Assembly (NCBI RefSeq): GCF_014050225.1
Contig: NZ_JACFXV010000064.1
Location: 124,001 to 188,000, forward strand
DNA: 64,000 nucleotides
Origin: Stappia albiluteola
GTDB lineage: Bacteria; Pseudomonadota; Alphaproteobacteria; Rhizobiales; Stappiaceae
Direction of reading: 5' to 3'
Below are positions 17,144 through 27,885 of this stretch, piece after piece. Below the pieces are notes generated by a model, which saw nothing but the letters and a program-made list of their open reading frames with translations, ran no database searches and had not been told where the DNA came from. How positions within the stretch are numbered: the first letter of the stretch is position 1; each line of letters starts with the position of its first letter. The translations under genes were made by a program, and so were the position numbers.

Positions 17144-17165
17144 ATTTGTGCACAATTACACAAAT
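17144..17165. promoter_or_regulatory. Palindromic operator candidate of the toxin-antitoxin module
   Basis: ATTTGTG (17144-17150) and CACAAAT (17159-17165) form an inverted repeat around an 8-base spacer, and TTGTGCACAA (17146-17155) is itself a perfect palindrome. It starts 19 bases upstream of the antitoxin ATG, where an RHH-type autoregulator would bind. Binding is inferred. Confidence 0.5.
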
Positions 17166-17319
17166 AATGCCTTGCGATTGAATTGTCCAGAAGGTTCCCG
17201 ATCTCCTGGCTCTGATAAAAGTATTTCCCCTACCGTATCAATGGCCAGCCACCTTAGATCTTAAATTCAGTCAGGAGATCTTGCGCTTTTGCTCAAATAA
17301 CCTCCCGATTGAGCAGCCC

Positions 17320-18492
<1,173 letters not shown>

Positions 18493-18599
18493 TCATCCTC
18501 CCGACGGACCGGGGCGTGCAAGACCGCCCTTCGTTTCCTCTATCGGCAGAATAGGCATCGGCCTTTACAACGGAATGGAGCTATCGGATCATTTCCTGG
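18493..18599. promoter_or_regulatory. pobA-pobR divergent promoter region
   Basis: The 107-bp spacer between divergent pobA and its AraC-type regulator must hold both promoters. I see no convincing -35/-10 pair or AraC half-site repeat. Confidence 0.35.
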
Positions 18600-19478
18600 A
18601 TGAATCGCGCATCCGTCACCGTTCCCGACTACGCGCTGTACGGCGAGCCGGCCGGCACCGGCTTTCCGGATGCGCTGCATGTCGAGGCGATCGCCGACAG
18701 AAGCGGACCAAGGCGTTGGCGCATCGCGGTCCATCGCCACCACGCCCTGCATCAGCTCTTCTGGATCTCTCGTGGAGGCGGCACTGTCTACTTGGATGAA
18801 ACGAGCTTTCATATGGAAGCGCCGACGCTCCTCAACATGCCGGCCGGCATTGCGCACGGCTTCCGTTTCCTGCCCGCAACCGAGGGCGCGGTGATCACCG
18901 TTCCCGTCGATCTTTTCGAACCGCTGCGCGCGGAGGTCGACCCGGCCGACCGCCTTCGCCGTGTCGCGCTCGTCAATGACGTCGTCGAGCCGCCCGCGAT
19001 GCTCGATGAGCTCTTTGCCGAACATCGCATGCAGCGCCCCTACCGCGTGGCGGCGCTCAAGGCCCATATCGGCTTGCTGGCGACATGGTGCGCGCGTCAG
19101 GTCATCGGTGGCAAAGGAGGCCTGGAAACCGGCGAGCCCGGCAGGAGCGCCGCACTTCTCGTCCGCTTCCGTGCCCTGGTCGAGGAGCGCTTCGCCTCGG
19201 AGCATCGCATCTCCGCCTTTGCCGACGCCCTCGGCGTCACCCTCTCCCATCTCACGCGGCTGTGCCGCAGCCGGTATGGGCGCTCGGCCGGCGCCATGCT
19301 GCGCGACCGGCAGATGCTCGAGGCACGCCGCCTGCTGGCCTATACGCAGATGGGCGTTGCCGACATCGCCTATCGGCTCGGCTTCTCTGATCCCGCCTAT
19401 TTCTCTCGCGTCTTCGCCTCGGCAGCGGGCCGTTCTCCGAGCGCCTTCCGCCGGGGATTTACCGAAAGGCCCGGCTAA
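18600..19478 (+). CDS. pobR: AraC-family regulator, probable PobR
   Basis: The 292-residue product has an N-terminal cupin-like sensor (residues ~35-115, VHRHHALHQLFWISRGGG) and a C-terminal pair of AraC helix-turn-helix motifs (~195-288, ISAFADALGVTLSHLTRLCR and VADIAYRLGFSDPAYFSRVF). AraC-type PobR proteins activate pobA in response to 4-hydroxybenzoate. The assignment rests on fold plus divergent position next to pobA. Confidence 0.88.
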   Translation: MNRASVTVPDYALYGEPAGTGFPDALHVEAIADRSGPRRWRIAVHRHHALHQLFWISRGGGTVYLDETSFHMEAPTLLNMPAGIAHGFRFLPATEGAVITVPVDLFEPLRAEVDPADRLRRVALVNDVVEPPAMLDELFAEHRMQRPYRVAALKAHIGLLATWCARQVIGGKGGLETGEPGRSAALLVRFRALVEERFASEHRISAFADALGVTLSHLTRLCRSRYGRSAGAMLRDRQMLEARRLLAYTQMGVADIAYRLGFSDPAYFSRVFASAAGRSPSAFRRGFTERPG

Positions 19479-19484
19479 GCCCCC

Positions 19485-20954
19485 TCACAGCGCCGCCTTT
19501 AGCCGCTTGCAGATCGTCTTCAGCACATCGATGCGGGCGAAAAGCTTGTCCTGCGACGCGACGAGCCGCCACGGGGCGGCGGAAGTCGAGGTGCGGTCCA
19601 CCATGTCGCCCGCGGCTTCCGCGTAGGCGTCCCATTTCAGCCGGTTGCGCCAGTCCTCGTCGGTGATCTTGTACTGCTTGTAGGCGGTTTCCTCGCGCGC
19701 CTTGAAACGGGCAAGCTGCTCATCCTCGCTGATCGCCAGCCAGAATTTCGCGACCACGATGCCGGCGTCCGTGAGTTCCTGCTCGAAGGCATTGATCTCG
19801 TTATAGGCGCGCATCCAGTCCGCTTCGCTGCAAAACCCCTCCACCCGCTCCACGAGAACCCGGCCGTACCAGGAGCGGTCGAAGATCGCGATATGGCCCC
19901 GTCGCGGGATGCGCCGCCAGAAGCGCCACAGATAGGGCCGCGCCTTTTCCTCGTCGCTGGGGGCTGCAATCGGATGGACGCGAAAGATGCGCGGATCGAG
20001 CGCGGCCGTCACCCGGCGGATCGCTCCGCCCTTGCCCGCGGCATCGTTGCCCTCGAAGGCGGCGACCAGCGACAGGTCGCGAAACCCTTTCTTGTCGGTG
20101 AGGGCGGCCAACTCGGCCTGCCAGTGATCGAGTTCCTCTTCGTATTCGTCCTTTTCGAGACGCACGGTCAAGTCGATCGCGTCGAGGGCCGTCTTGCGCC
20201 TGACACCGCCTATCACGGCAGGTGCGGATATCGAGTCCGGTTCGCCGCGTTCCAGCCTGAGCTTCATCGCCGCGCGAACCACATCCGCAAATGCGACATC
20301 GCGATACTCGGGATCGAGCGAGGGAATGACGTACCAGGGCGCCTCGGCGGTCGACGTACGCTGGGCCACCTGCTCCACCGTCTCGCGCGCGCCCTCGGCG
20401 TCCATCATCTGCGTCCACTCTTCCAGGATGTGGCGCACCCGGCGGCTTTTCTTGGCAAGCTGCTTCAGGCGCTTGCGCTGCTCGTCCCCCGGCAGCACGA
20501 ACCAGAACTTGAGGATCAGCACGTTCTCGTTGAACAGCATCTCCTCGAACTGGTTGATGCGGAAAAGACGGTCCTCGAATTCCGCCTTCGAGCAGGCGCC
20601 CAGCACCCGCATGCGCATCGGTTCCTGGTACCAGGAACCGACGACGACGGAGATCTCGCCCTTTTCGGGCAGGTCGCGCCAATAACGCCAGAAGGGCGGG
20701 CGCAGCCGCTCGTCCTCCGTCGGATCGTCATAGGCGTTGCAGACGATGTGGCGCGGGTCCATCCATTCCTGCAGCCGGGCAATCGCCTTGTTCTTGCCGG
20801 CCCCGTCGACGCCCGCCACCACCAGGAGCACGGAAAAGGTCTTCTTCTCGGTCATCTCCTGCTGGAATTTCAGCAGCTCGGTGCGCAGTCCGGGCTCGAT
20901 CGCCCTGAAATCCTCCTTCGACAGCTTCTGCTCGATTTCGGCGGACTGAAACAT
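19485..20954 (-). CDS. Tandem-domain PPK2 family polyphosphate kinase (class II-like, polyphosphate:AMP phosphotransferase)
   Basis: The 489-residue product starts at MFQSAEIEQKLSKED (20954), behind GGAGG. It contains two fused PPK2 domains, the architecture of class II enzymes that phosphorylate AMP to ADP with polyphosphate. The second domain has a full Walker A (EGNDAAGKGG, about residue 299) and Walker B/lid region (IFDRSWYGRVLVERVEG). The first has GVDGAGKN (48-55) but VVGSWYQEP where FDRSWYGR is expected, so it is probably not catalytic. Confidence 0.9.
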   Translation of the reverse strand: MFQSAEIEQKLSKEDFRAIEPGLRTELLKFQQEMTEKKTFSVLLVVAGVDGAGKNKAIARLQEWMDPRHIVCNAYDDPTEDERLRPPFWRYWRDLPEKGEISVVVGSWYQEPMRMRVLGACSKAEFEDRLFRINQFEEMLFNENVLILKFWFVLPGDEQRKRLKQLAKKSRRVRHILEEWTQMMDAEGARETVEQVAQRTSTAEAPWYVIPSLDPEYRDVAFADVVRAAMKLRLERGEPDSISAPAVIGGVRRKTALDAIDLTVRLEKDEYEEELDHWQAELAALTDKKGFRDLSLVAAFEGNDAAGKGGAIRRVTAALDPRIFRVHPIAAPSDEEKARPYLWRFWRRIPRRGHIAIFDRSWYGRVLVERVEGFCSEADWMRAYNEINAFEQELTDAGIVVAKFWLAISEDEQLARFKAREETAYKQYKITDEDWRNRLKWDAYAEAAGDMVDRTSTSAAPWRLVASQDKLFARIDVLKTICKRLKAAL

Positions 20955-21168
20955 GGCGCATTTCCTCCGGGCGGGGCCGGCAATGCACCGTTCGAATGCC
21001 CGGTGCCACGTCCCCGCAAACAGTCTGACAAAGGCGGTGCGGCGCCTGCAAGCGCCATCTGACGCGGCATCCGGTGATTTCGGGATTGGCGAAGGCTTCC
21101 CGAGAACGTACATGTCTGCCAGTCGAGGTCCGCCAGGGCCCGCATAGTCGAGACACCAGCAAGGCCCC

Positions 21169-23184
21169 GTGACCGACCTACTCAACCAGCTCGTCACCTT
21201 CATCGGCGATAACCCGACGCTGGCCAATTTCGTGGTCTTCATGATCGCGATGGGCGAGGCGTTGTTCCTGATCGGCCTCGTGGTTCCGTCCACGGTGGTG
21301 CTGGTCGGCGCCGGCACGCTTGTCGGCCTCGGCAAGCTGGAGCCGATGCCGATTTTCGTCTGGACGATGCTCGGAGCCATCGCCGGCGACGCGATTTCCT
21401 ACTGGATCGGCCACATCTACAAGGGGCAGCTGAAGACCGTCTGGCCCTTCAATCGCTATCTCAGCCTCGTGGAGCGCGGCGAGGACTTCTTCCTCCGGCA
21501 CGGCGGCAAGAGCGTCTTCATCGGCCGTTTCGTACCGGGCGTGAAGGCCATGGTGGCCGGCATTGCCGGCATGGTCGGCATGAACGTCTGGCGCTTCACC
21601 TTCATCAACGTCACCTCGGCATTCTTCTGGACAGTCGCCCATCTCGGCCCAGGCTTCATCGCCGGCACGGCCTTTTCCGCCATCGGCGAGGTCTCGGGAC
21701 GGCTTGCCGCCGTGCTCGGCGTGCTGGTCGCCATCCTCTTCCTGTCGGTCATCGTCGGGCGCTGGCTGATCCTGATCGTCATCCCGCTGTTTTCCGGAAG
21801 CCGGGCGGCGCTGGTCACCTATCTCGCGCGTCGCCCCGACCGGGCCTCGCAATGGGCGGCGGAAGCCTTCAATCCCGATCACCCGCGCTCCACCGGCATG
21901 CTGGTCTCCGCCTTCCTGCTGCTGGTGACCATCCCGGCTTTCGGCGCGATTGCCGCCGCGATCACGCCGGGCAACGCGCTGGAGCGTGCCGATACCGCGA
22001 TCCGCAACCTGTTCCTTACCCTGCGCTCGCCGCTCGGCGACCAGATCATGGTCTTCCTCACCATGCTGGGCGACGGGGTGGTGATCACCATCGTCGCCGC
22101 GGCCATCGTCGGCTATCTCTTCCTGCGCGGGGCATGGCGGCGCGGCGTCGGCTTCCTGATCGCCATGGCGGGCGCCGCCCTTTTCGTGCCGCTGTTCAAG
22201 CTCGTCTTCCACCGCTCGCGGCCTATCGAGCTCTACGAAGGCGCCGACGCCTTCAGCTTCCCGAGCGGGCATGCGACCATCAACACGGTGCTGATCGGCA
22301 TCGCGGCGGTGCTGGTCGCCCACGACCGCTCGCCGCTCACCAAGGCCGGGATCTTTTCCGTCGGCATCGTCTACATTCTCGCCATTGCCTTCTCGCGTAT
22401 CTATCTCGGAGCGCACTGGACCTCGGACGTCATCGGCGGCCTGATTTTCGGTACGGCCATGGTCTCTGCCTTCGCCTTCATCTTCGGCTCGATCCACAAC
22501 GAGAAGATCGGCCGCTGGTGGCTGGCGGCGATCGTCTGCTGCACCATCGCGCTTGCAGGGAGCTTCCACATCAGGCGCGGTTTCGACGCAGCAGAGGCCA
22601 ATTATGCACCACACCTGCCGCAGGCGATCGCCATGACGCCGGCGAATTGGCGCGACAGCGGCTGGCAGAACGTCCCCGCACGCCGCATCGAGCTCGACGG
22701 AGAAACGGAAGAGCCTCTCGTGCTGCAATGGGCCGGCGATCTGGGCACGCTGGAAACCTCGATGGCGCCGCTCGGCTTCGAAAGGGCGCCGAGCTGGTCG
22801 CTAGCCACCCTCACCGGATTTCTCGTCGGCCAGACACCGGCCGAGGATCTGCCGACCCTGCCGCGCACCCATAACGGCCGCGCTCCGTCGCTCGTTCTCA
22901 TACGAGAGGACAAGGGCGACAATCCGAAGCGCGGCGGGCGCTGGGTGCTGCGCGTCTGGCCCACGGCCTATCGGCTGGATGGAAACGGCTACGCGATTCC
23001 GCTTTATGCAGGTTCCCTCGTCCACGAACGCGTCAGCTATCCCCTGAACGAGCTTTCTACGGTGCGTACCGACCAGGATCTGCCGGCGCCGAGGGAAAAT
23101 CCGCTGCTCGGGCTGGACGACGCGCAGGTAAAGGCGCGCGACGGTGGCCTTACCGTTGTGCTGGCCGGCGCTCCGCGGCCTTGA
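21169..23184 (+). CDS. DedA - PAP2 phosphatase - LssY C-terminal fusion protein
   Basis: The 671-residue membrane protein starts at GTG 21169. It holds three modules. Residues ~1-200 are a DedA/VTT domain ([39 protein letters not shown]). Residues ~240-450 are a PAP2 phosphatase with KX6RP (K344), PSGH (365-368) and SRX5HX3D (S409-D420). Residues ~470-660 are a soluble LssY-like domain. Such fusions may couple lipid flipping by the DedA part to dephosphorylation of undecaprenyl or lipid phosphates. The 3' end overlaps the hisA 3' end by 35 bases. Confidence 0.9.
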   Translation: MTDLLNQLVTFIGDNPTLANFVVFMIAMGEALFLIGLVVPSTVVLVGAGTLVGLGKLEPMPIFVWTMLGAIAGDAISYWIGHIYKGQLKTVWPFNRYLSLVERGEDFFLRHGGKSVFIGRFVPGVKAMVAGIAGMVGMNVWRFTFINVTSAFFWTVAHLGPGFIAGTAFSAIGEVSGRLAAVLGVLVAILFLSVIVGRWLILIVIPLFSGSRAALVTYLARRPDRASQWAAEAFNPDHPRSTGMLVSAFLLLVTIPAFGAIAAAITPGNALERADTAIRNLFLTLRSPLGDQIMVFLTMLGDGVVITIVAAAIVGYLFLRGAWRRGVGFLIAMAGAALFVPLFKLVFHRSRPIELYEGADAFSFPSGHATINTVLIGIAAVLVAHDRSPLTKAGIFSVGIVYILAIAFSRIYLGAHWTSDVIGGLIFGTAMVSAFAFIFGSIHNEKIGRWWLAAIVCCTIALAGSFHIRRGFDAAEANYAPHLPQAIAMTPANWRDSGWQNVPARRIELDGETEEPLVLQWAGDLGTLETSMAPLGFERAPSWSLATLTGFLVGQTPAEDLPTLPRTHNGRAPSLVLIREDKGDNPKRGGRWVLRVWPTAYRLDGNGYAIPLYAGSLVHERVSYPLNELSTVRTDQDLPAPRENPLLGLDDAQVKARDGGLTVVLAGAPRP

Positions 23185-23899
23185 TGGCGGCGATCGCTTC
23201 GGCCGGATTCAGCCGCCCGTCATAGAGCGCCCGCCCGGAGATGGCGCCTTCCAGGATCGCGCAATCGGGTTCAAGCATCCGTTCCACGTCGGCCATGGAG
23301 GCAAGCCCGCCGGACGCGATCACAGGTATGGTGACGGCGCGCGCCAGCTCCAGCGTCGCCTCCCAGTTGATCCCCTTCAGCACGCCGTCGCGGTCGATGT
23401 CGGTGTAGATGATCGCGGCAACGCCTGCATCCTCGAAGCGCTTCGCGAGGTCGACGGCCGTCAGCTCGGAGGTCTCCGCCCAGCCTTCCACCGCCACCTT
23501 GCCGCCGCGCGCGTCGATGCCGACGGCAACCCGCCCCTCGAATGTCCGGCAGGCTTCGCGCACCAGATCCGGATCGCGCACCGCCACCGTGCCGAGGATC
23601 ACGCGGCTGAGGCCGCGCGAAAGCCACGCCTCGATATGGGCGAGCGTGCGGATGCCGCCGCCAAGCTGCACCGGATTCCTCGTCGCCTTCAGGATCGCTT
23701 CCACGGCGGCGCCGTTGCGGCTTTCACCGGCAAAGGCACCGTCGAGATCGACCACATGCAGCCATTCGAAGCCCTGGTTCTCGAAAGCGCGCGCCTGGGC
23801 TGCGGGATCGTCGTTGAAGACCGTCGCCTGGTTCATGTCGCCCAGCTTCAGGCGCACGCACTGCCCGTCTTTCAGGTCGATGGCGGGAAAAAGGATCAT
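23150..23899 (-). CDS. hisA: Phosphoribosylformimino-5-aminoimidazole carboxamide ribotide isomerase
   Basis: This is the fourth step of histidine synthesis, an Amadori rearrangement of ProFAR to PRFAR. The 249-residue TIM barrel begins [17 protein letters not shown] with catalytic Asp8 and has [14 protein letters not shown] with the second catalytic aspartate. It is the last gene of the hisB-DUF2628-hisH-hisA block. hisF, normally the next gene, lies 23 kb away on the other strand. Confidence 0.96.
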   Translation of the reverse strand: MILFPAIDLKDGQCVRLKLGDMNQATVFNDDPAAQARAFENQGFEWLHVVDLDGAFAGESRNGAAVEAILKATRNPVQLGGGIRTLAHIEAWLSRGLSRVILGTVAVRDPDLVREACRTFEGRVAVGIDARGGKVAVEGWAETSELTAVDLAKRFEDAGVAAIIYTDIDRDGVLKGINWEATLELARAVTIPVIASGGLASMADVERMLEPDCAILEGAISGRALYDGRLNPAEAIAAIKAAERRPAQR

Positions 23900-23937
23900 G
23901 GATGCTGCTTTCTGGCGGCTGTGCCCAAGATGTGGAC

Positions 23938-24588
23938 CTAGGGCGCCCAGCTAAGGAAATTGGAGATGAGCTTCAGGCCCAGCCGCTGGCTCTTTTCCGG
24001 GTGGAACTGGGTACCGGCCATGTTGTCGCGGCCGACCATGGCGGTGATCGCGCCGCCATAGTCGGTCGTTGCAATCACCTGCCCGAGATTTGCCGCGGCG
24101 AGGTGATAGGAATGCACGAAATAGGCGTGCAATCCCTGCGGACCCGTCTCAATGCCGGCAAGTAGCGGATGCGGCTGTTTCACGTCGATCGTGTTCCAAC
24201 CCATGTGCGGGATCTTCAGGGTAGCATCGGACGGCCTGATCTCGACCACGTCGCCGGCGATCCAGCCGAGCCCTTCCGACGTTTCGAACTCCAGACCGCG
24301 GCTTGCCATCAACTGCATGCCGACGCAGATGCCGAGAAACGGACGGCCCTTGCCGATCACCGCCTCGTTGAGAGCATCGATCATGCCGTCGACGGCGGCA
24401 AGGCCGCGCTTGCAGTCGGCGAAGGCGCCGACTCCGGGAAGCACGATCCGTTCTGCGCGGGCGACAGTGTCGGCATCGCTCGTCACGCGGATGTCGGGCG
24501 CCAATCCATGCTCGCGCGCCGCCCGCTCGAAGGCCTTGGCGGCGGAGTGCAGGTTGCCCGAGCCGTAATCGATGATCGCAACGCTCAT
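23938..24588 (-). CDS. hisH: Imidazole glycerol phosphate synthase glutaminase subunit
   Basis: This is the class I glutamine amidotransferase that feeds ammonia to HisF. The 216-residue product has the nucleophile region [20 protein letters not shown] (Cys near residue 88), the oxyanion region [11 protein letters not shown], and His/Glu in [10 protein letters not shown]. It starts one base after the DUF2628 gene stop. Its partner HisF is encoded in the distant his block. Confidence 0.96.
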   Translation of the reverse strand: MSVAIIDYGSGNLHSAAKAFERAAREHGLAPDIRVTSDADTVARAERIVLPGVGAFADCKRGLAAVDGMIDALNEAVIGKGRPFLGICVGMQLMASRGLEFETSEGLGWIAGDVVEIRPSDATLKIPHMGWNTIDVKQPHPLLAGIETGPQGLHAYFVHSYHLAAANLGQVIATTDYGGAITAMVGRDNMAGTQFHPEKSQRLGLKLISNFLSWAP

Positions 24589-24589
24589 C

Positions 24590-25093
24590 TCATGCTCCCT
24601 CGCGGCCGAGTGTCAGGCCGACCACGCTTTCCGTTCCGATCCGCGGCACCGGGCCGCCAGGGCGTGTCTGTCCCGGCTGGGGGGCAGGCGGGCTGCCCTT
24701 GGCGGGCAGCGAAGCGGCATGGGCGCTGAAGAACCGGGCCTCGGCCTCGTCCTTGTCGGCGCCCGCTATGGCAGCGGCGAAGGTCCAGCCGCGCTTCTCC
24801 AGCGTCCAGCGGCGCAGGTTGTTGGCTTCCAGCGCAAAGAGGAAGGAGAAGGCCAGGCCGGAAATCGCCGCCCACGGGCCGCCAAGCGTCATGGTGATCG
24901 CCTCCAGCGCCACCGCCGCTGCCAGATAGCCGAGCAGCACCAGCCACAGCCGGTGCCACAGCAGCCAGATGATCGGCAGCAACAGCGCCGGCCAGGAAAA
25001 GCCGTCCTTGATGAACACCGTCCGGTCGGCGTCCCTGATCGACAGCCGGGAGGGATTGGCCTCCGGCGGGATCAGCGCGGCAAAGATTGTCAT
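24590..25093 (-). CDS. DUF2628 membrane protein in the his operon
   Basis: The 167-residue product starts at [17 protein letters not shown] (25093), behind GAGGGTGAGG. The hydrophobic stretches at ~33-62 ([20 protein letters not shown]) and ~68-90 and the segment [19 protein letters not shown] are typical of DUF2628. Function is unknown. It is squeezed between hisB (4-base gap) and hisH (1-base gap), an arrangement I recall in other Rhizobiaceae, so it is co-expressed with histidine synthesis. Confidence 0.85.
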   Translation of the reverse strand: MTIFAALIPPEANPSRLSIRDADRTVFIKDGFSWPALLLPIIWLLWHRLWLVLLGYLAAAVALEAITMTLGGPWAAISGLAFSFLFALEANNLRRWTLEKRGWTFAAAIAGADKDEAEARFFSAHAASLPAKGSPPAPQPGQTRPGGPVPRIGTESVVGLTLGREGA

Positions 25094-25097
25094 CGCC

Positions 25098-25691
25098 TCA
25101 CCCTCCGAGTTGACCCTTTGTCGAAGGGATGCGGCCCGCCTGGCGCGGGTCCGGCTCGATCGCCGTGCGCAGGCTGCGCGCCACCGCCTTGAAGCAGGTC
25201 TCGGCGATATGATGGCTGTTCGAGCCGTAGAGATTGGCGACATGCAGCGTTATGCCGGCATTCATGGCGAATGCGCGGAAGAACTCTTCGAAGAGCTCCG
25301 TGTCGAAATCGCCCACCTTGTCGCGCGGAAACTCGACCTGCCAGACCAGGAACGGCCGGCCGGAAATGTCGACCGCCGCACGCGTCAGCGCTTCGTCCAT
25401 GGCCAGGTGGCAGTCGGCATAACGGGTCACGCCGGTCATGTCGCCGAGCGCGGTCTTCAGCGCCTGGCCGAGCGCGATGCCCACGTCCTCGGCCGTGTGG
25501 TGAAAATCGATATGCGTGTCGCCCTTGGCGCGGATCGTCATGTCGATCAGCGAATGGCGGGACAATTGCTCCAGCATATGGTCGAGAAAACCGATCCCGG
25601 TCGAGATATCGAAGCCGCCGCTGCCGTCGAGAGAGACGGTGACGGAGACATCGGTTTCCTTGGTCTTGCGCGTGATCGTCGCAGAGCGCAT
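25098..25691 (-). CDS. hisB: Imidazoleglycerol-phosphate dehydratase
   Basis: It dehydrates IGP to imidazole acetol phosphate in histidine synthesis. The 197-residue single-domain enzyme has the Mn-binding histidine motifs [33 protein letters not shown], and [18 protein letters not shown] near the C-terminus. It is the first gene of the minus-strand his block and is divergent from pyrF. Confidence 0.97.
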   Translation of the reverse strand: MRSATITRKTKETDVSVTVSLDGSGGFDISTGIGFLDHMLEQLSRHSLIDMTIRAKGDTHIDFHHTAEDVGIALGQALKTALGDMTGVTRYADCHLAMDEALTRAAVDISGRPFLVWQVEFPRDKVGDFDTELFEEFFRAFAMNAGITLHVANLYGSNSHHIAETCFKAVARSLRTAIEPDPRQAGRIPSTKGQLGG

Positions 25692-25765
25692 TGCCCATCC
25701 TCGCAGAGTCGTCTATCCGCATCGTACCATTGCCGAGCGCGAGGCGTTGTAACAGGCTGCCCCAC

Positions 25766-25791
25766 GCAATGAAATAGCTGCAATGAAATAG
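25766..25791. repeat. Tandem 12-bp direct repeat upstream of pyrF
   Basis: GCAATGAAATAG occurs twice (25766-25777 and 25780-25791) with a 14-base period in the hisB-pyrF divergent spacer. It could be a paired operator or promoter-proximal element for either gene. No known motif is recognised. Confidence 0.5.
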
Positions 25792-25808
25792 TCGATACGG
25801 GACGTTGC

Positions 25809-25844
25809 CGGGCCGGATCCATCCTGGTCCCGGGATCCGGCCCG
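25809..25844 (+). promoter_or_regulatory. Stable hairpin in the pyrF 5' region
   Basis: CGGGCCGGATCC (25809-25820) and GGATCCGGCCCG (25833-25844) are a perfect 12-bp inverted repeat around a 12-base spacer. It ends 34 bases before the pyrF ATG. It may act as an attenuator-like leader structure; no U-run follows. Confidence 0.4.
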
Positions 25845-25878
25845 CGCCACCACGACCAGACCGGGGAGACCGTCGCCG

Positions 25879-26598
25879 ATGCCCACCTCCTTCAAGCCGC
25901 AGACCGCCAGGGATCGCCTGATCGTCGGCCTCGACGTGCCAACCGTGGAGGAGGCGCGCGCCATCGTCGCCGAAACCCGGGATACGGTCGGCGTCTACAA
26001 GATCGGCATGCAGCTGCAATTCGCCGGCGGACTTTCCTTTGCCGAGGAGCTGGCGCGGCAGGGCCACAAGATCTTCCTGGACGTGAAGTTGCTCGATATC
26101 GACAACACGATCGCCAGCGCCGTCGCCAATATCGCGAAGATGGGCATGACCTTCGTCACCATCCACGCTTATCCGAAGGCAATGCGGGCGGCCGTCGGCG
26201 CGCTGCGGGAGGCGGCTACGCCGCTCTGCCTGCTCGGCGTGACCGTGCTGACCTCCATGGACCAGGGCGACATCGAGGCCGCCGGTTACACGGGTTCCCT
26301 GGAGGATCTGGTGCGGGCGCGGGCGCTCGACGCGCGCGCGGCCGGCATGGGCGGCATTGTCGCCTCGCCGCACGAGGCGACAAGCCTTCGCCCGCTGCTT
26401 GGCGGCGAAATGGCGCTGGTGACGCCGGGCGTGCGGCCTGCCGGCGAGGCGGCGGGCGACCAGAAGCGCGTCATGACGCCGGCGGAGGCGATCAGGGCCG
26501 GGGCCGACTATATCGTCGTCGCCCGTCCTGTGGTGAAGGCACCCGATCCCCGCGCTGCCGCCGAGCGCATCGTCGCGGAGATCGCCTCTGCGCTCTGA
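25879..26598 (+). CDS. pyrF: Orotidine 5'-phosphate decarboxylase
   Basis: This is the last step of UMP synthesis. The 239-residue TIM barrel has the catalytic Lys-Asp signature [12 protein letters not shown] (about residues 71-82), an N-terminal [10 protein letters not shown] with the substrate aspartate, and LVTPGVRP plus DYIVVARPV at the phosphate-binding end. GGGGAG lies upstream. It is convergent with the aminotransferase gene. Confidence 0.96.
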   Translation: MPTSFKPQTARDRLIVGLDVPTVEEARAIVAETRDTVGVYKIGMQLQFAGGLSFAEELARQGHKIFLDVKLLDIDNTIASAVANIAKMGMTFVTIHAYPKAMRAAVGALREAATPLCLLGVTVLTSMDQGDIEAAGYTGSLEDLVRARALDARAAGMGGIVASPHEATSLRPLLGGEMALVTPGVRPAGEAAGDQKRVMTPAEAIRAGADYIVVARPVVKAPDPRAAAERIVAEIASAL

Positions 26599-26631
26599 GC
26601 AGGCCCCAAATCCGGGGCGCGGGCGGCCAGC

Positions 26632-27816
26632 TTAGCGCGACAGGGCCGCAGTGAGATAGTCCGTCGCGGCCTGCACGCCGCCCTTGCCGTGCTTCACGCC
26701 GAGCACGGACAGGCCCATTTCGATGGCGCCCAGCGCCCCGATCACCATCGGTGCGTTGACGTGGCCCATATGGCCGATGCGGATGCCGCTGCCGCCGATC
26801 TCGCCGATCGTGCCGCCGATCGTCACGCCGCAGGTCTTCTCACAGAAGGACTTCAGCACCTTTGCGTCGATACCAGGTGTCAGTGCCACGGTGACCGAAT
26901 TCGAGCGCTCCTCGTCCTTCAACACGTTGAATTCCAGCGCGCCGCCCTCCGCCCAGCGGGCGACCGCCGCCCGGGTGGCCCCGGCCAGCAGCCGATGCCG
27001 CAGATGGGCGGCCTCAAGCCCTTCCTCGAAAAGCATGTCGAGCGCCTGTCGGAATGCGTAGAGCAGGTGCTCCGGCGGCGTGCCGCAATATTTCTGATAG
27101 TGCTCCGACCCCTGGCGGAAGGTCCAGTCCCAGTAGAGCGTCTTCAGGTTCGCCGTTTGATGCGCGGCCAGCGCCCGTTCGTTCGCCGCGACGAAGGCGA
27201 GGCCCGGCGGCGTCATCAGCCCCTTCTGTGCGCCGGTCAACGCCACGTCGACGCCCCAGGCGTCCATCTCGAAGGGCATGCAGCCGAGCGAGGCGATCGT
27301 ATCAGCCATGAAGAGCGCGGGATGGCCGGTCGCCCTGATCGCCTGACCCAGCGCCTCGACGTCATTGGCAACGCCAGACGCGGTGTCGACCTGCACGGTC
27401 ATCACCGCCTTGATCTCATGCGCCCGGTCAGCCGCCAGACGCGACTGCAGCGCTTGCGGATCGACCGCCTGCCGCCAGCTGCCGGGCAGGATCTCCACCT
27501 CGAGGCCGATCTTCTTCGCCATCTCGCCCCAGGCTCGGGCGAACAGGCCGCAATCGAGCACCAGCACCTTGTCGCCGCGCGACAGCGTGTTGGTAAGCGC
27601 CGCCTCCCAGCCACCATGGCCGTTGGAGGCATAAATGAAGGTCTCGCCGGTTGTGCGGAAAACCTTCTTCAGGTCGGCAAGGCAGCTTGCCGTGATGTCG
27701 AGCAGCGGCCCGTCATAGATATCGACCGCCGGCCGGTGCATGGCGCGCAGCACCTCGTCGGGCACGTTGGTCGGGCCGGGGATCATCAGGAAGGCATGGC
27801 CTTTGGCGAGCGTCAT
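26632..27816 (-). CDS. Class V aminotransferase (serine/alanine-glyoxylate aminotransferase family)
   Basis: The 394-residue PLP enzyme starts at MTLAKGHAFLMIPGPTNVPD (27816); the longer frame from 27879 adds an unlikely leader. The PLP lysine is K198 in LTGAQKGLMTPPG, and a glyoxylate-aminotransferase-like C-terminus (GGTIGEIGGSGIRIGHMGH) is present. It ends a minus-strand run with the FAD oxidase, glutaryl-CoA dehydrogenase and AmaB-like genes. It could act as serine-glyoxylate aminotransferase or, by context, on 2-aminoadipate. The substrate is not determined. Confidence 0.82.
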   Translation of the reverse strand: MTLAKGHAFLMIPGPTNVPDEVLRAMHRPAVDIYDGPLLDITASCLADLKKVFRTTGETFIYASNGHGGWEAALTNTLSRGDKVLVLDCGLFARAWGEMAKKIGLEVEILPGSWRQAVDPQALQSRLAADRAHEIKAVMTVQVDTASGVANDVEALGQAIRATGHPALFMADTIASLGCMPFEMDAWGVDVALTGAQKGLMTPPGLAFVAANERALAAHQTANLKTLYWDWTFRQGSEHYQKYCGTPPEHLLYAFRQALDMLFEEGLEAAHLRHRLLAGATRAAVARWAEGGALEFNVLKDEERSNSVTVALTPGIDAKVLKSFCEKTCGVTIGGTIGEIGGSGIRIGHMGHVNAPMVIGALGAIEMGLSVLGVKHGKGGVQAATDYLTAALSR

Positions 27817-27885
27817 GATCTGTCTCTGCGAAGTTTCGAAAGCGGCGGGGAGTGTGTGACCTGGCGGAGCCGACCGCAAGTCACA

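Noticed and set aside
17126-17155. N-terminal extension of the MntA-like antitoxin from TTG 17155
   Set aside because: It would place the start codon inside the operator-like palindrome; the ATG at 17125 gives a clean RHH-type N-terminus.
26603-26618. GCCCC/GGGGC repeat between convergent pyrF and the aminotransferase gene
   Set aside because: A 5-bp stem without T-runs is expected by chance in GC-rich DNA.
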